From positions 1-64,000 of the forward strand of contig QLIY01000074.1 of assembly GCA_003260075.1 (NCBI GenBank): a stretch of DNA of 64,000 nucleotides, in the 5' to 3' direction. The notes beneath the pieces are model-generated. The model was given only the letters and a program-made list of their open reading frames with translations, searched no databases and was not told the DNA's origin. Position 1 is the first letter of the stretch; each line of letters starts with the position of its first letter. The translations under genes were made by a program, and so were the position numbers. Shown piece by piece: positions 63,388-64,000 of the stretch. Source of the stretch: Phallusia mammillata. Lineage: Eukaryota > Chordata > Ascidiacea > Phlebobranchia > Ascidiidae.

Positions 63388-63727
63388 CATCTTTAAATTG
63401 AGATAAATCAATGCAATGCTTTTTACCCCCAAATGTCTGTAAAATCACCAGTTTTTTGTAACATATTTGGCACATTACCGCTTTGTATATAAAAGTAACT
63501 TAAAAAAAACAATGACAAACTGCGATAATCGAGGCACATTGACAAAAAAGGGGGGGGGGACCTTAAATTGAGATAAATCAATGCAATGCTTTTTACCCCC
63601 CAAATGTCTGTAAAATCACCAGTTTTTTGTAACATATTTGGAACATTACCGCTTTGTAAATATAAGTAACTTTAAAAAAAAACAATGACAAACTGCGATA
63701 ATCGAGGCACATTGACAAAAAAAATCA
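63388..63727. repeat. Direct duplication of about 165 bases around a G10 run
   Basis: Sequence beginning TTAAATTGAGATAAATCAAT is present at about 63,392 and again at 63,563, separated by a G10 run (63550-63559). The copies are nearly identical. Same pattern as the other homopolymer junctions. Confidence 0.85.
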
Positions 63728-63772
63728 ACAAGTTGTAAATAAAGACGTTTCTTTTTTAAGTTCCATGTAGTT

Positions 63773-63988
63773 TTACTCTACACCAGACATCTCATCTTCT
63801 GAGCTCTCGGAGTCAATTTCCTCTCTTTCGCCAAACATTTTTGACTCCGCAGCGTCACCCAGCGCCACGCGACCGTACTGACTTGCGTTTAAGTCACGTG
63901 ACATTAGGCGAAGGGTAACCACCCTGGGAGCGTCCCGTAGACCAGCGATGATAAGACGACCATCCATCGCCACTGTGCAACAACTTAA
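63773..63988 (-). CDS. Last exon of an unidentified minus-strand gene, possibly WD-repeat protein
   Basis: On the minus strand an acceptor CTTTCAG (plus positions 63989-63995) is followed by an open frame of 71 codons ending TAA at 63773. It starts L-S-C-C-T-V-A-M-D-G-R-L-I-I-A-G-L-R-D, which has the look of a WD-repeat strand pair (V-A-x-D-G-R-L-x-x-A-G). It ends in an acidic, serine-rich tail (E-I-D-S-E-S-S-E-D-E). Earlier exons lie beyond the right edge. The family assignment is a guess from one motif; the exon itself is convincing because it is longer than chance and its codon use is coherent. Confidence 0.6.
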   Translation of the reverse strand, partial: LSCCTVAMDGRLIIAGLRDAPRVVTLRLMSRDLNASQYGRVALGDAAESKMFGEREEIDSESSEDEMSGVE

Positions 63989-64000
63989 CTGAAAGGGGGG

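Larger units (their letters stand above)
58514..63772. other. Downstream intergenic region
   Basis: I see no supported gene. The content is AT-rich DNA with a hAT-type end (59311-59386), a GC-richer stretch at about 61,150-61,760 containing the G62 run, and a 165-base duplication around a G10 run at its right end. Open frames here are short, overlap on both strands and lack recognisable domains. Confidence 0.6.

Overview
The window looks like nuclear DNA from a tunicate, most likely an ascidian of the Ciona type. It is AT-rich, with many short introns (mostly 60-700 bases) and canonical GT..AG junctions. The encoded proteins are very large, secreted and cysteine-rich, and are built like von Willebrand factor (VWF) and gel-forming mucins. 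The species is inferred from style and was not identified by any search.

Layout. (1) Positions 162-14914 (+) hold the 3' part of one gene (gene 1); its 5' end lies upstream of the window. It consists of repeated cysteine-rich modules (many CC-P-x-Y-x-C and C-x-C-x-x-C motifs) and ends in a C-terminal cystine knot (CTCK). A six-exon block of about 3.8-4.0 kb is repeated in tandem (162-3741, 3968-7555, partial 7952-9272), and one exon holds an 840-base internal repeat. (2) Positions 14915-19140 are intergenic and include a falsely duplicated last exon and two poly-G runs. (3) Positions 19248-58374 (+) hold a complete paralogue (gene 2), with a TATA box at 19141, about 54 exons and roughly 4,770 codons. 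Its order is signal peptide, TSP1, CUB, EGF, D1 (VWD-C8-TIL-E), D2, D' (TIL-E only), D3, a CysD/WxxW-like domain, cysteine-rich C-type segments, VWC, D4 (with a GDPH site), a long C-module array including near-perfect 1143-base tandem repeats, and a CTCK. This is the D1-D2-D'-D3-...-D4-C-CK plan of VWF and gel-forming mucins, but with a TSP1-CUB-EGF front end and no visible Ser/Thr/Pro mucin tract. (4) Positions 58514-63772 are non-coding as far as I can see. (5) Positions 63773-63988 (-) are the last exon of an unrelated gene, possibly WD-repeat.

The two main genes are head-to-tail paralogues. By family analogy they should be secreted, disulphide-linked, polymer-forming proteins. In an ascidian, the mucus secretions of the endostyle or the tunic surface are natural places to look, but the sequence does not show where they are expressed.

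The assembly carries clear scars. Three single N bases (13503, 15685, 51530) each join two overlapping, slightly different copies of the same region, which are probably two haplotypes placed in series. Runs of 9-80 C or G interrupt the sequence, often exactly between duplicated sequences, and break or truncate several exons. Several small hAT-type elements with 8-base target duplications sit in introns, and one appears to be polymorphic between the two haplotypes.
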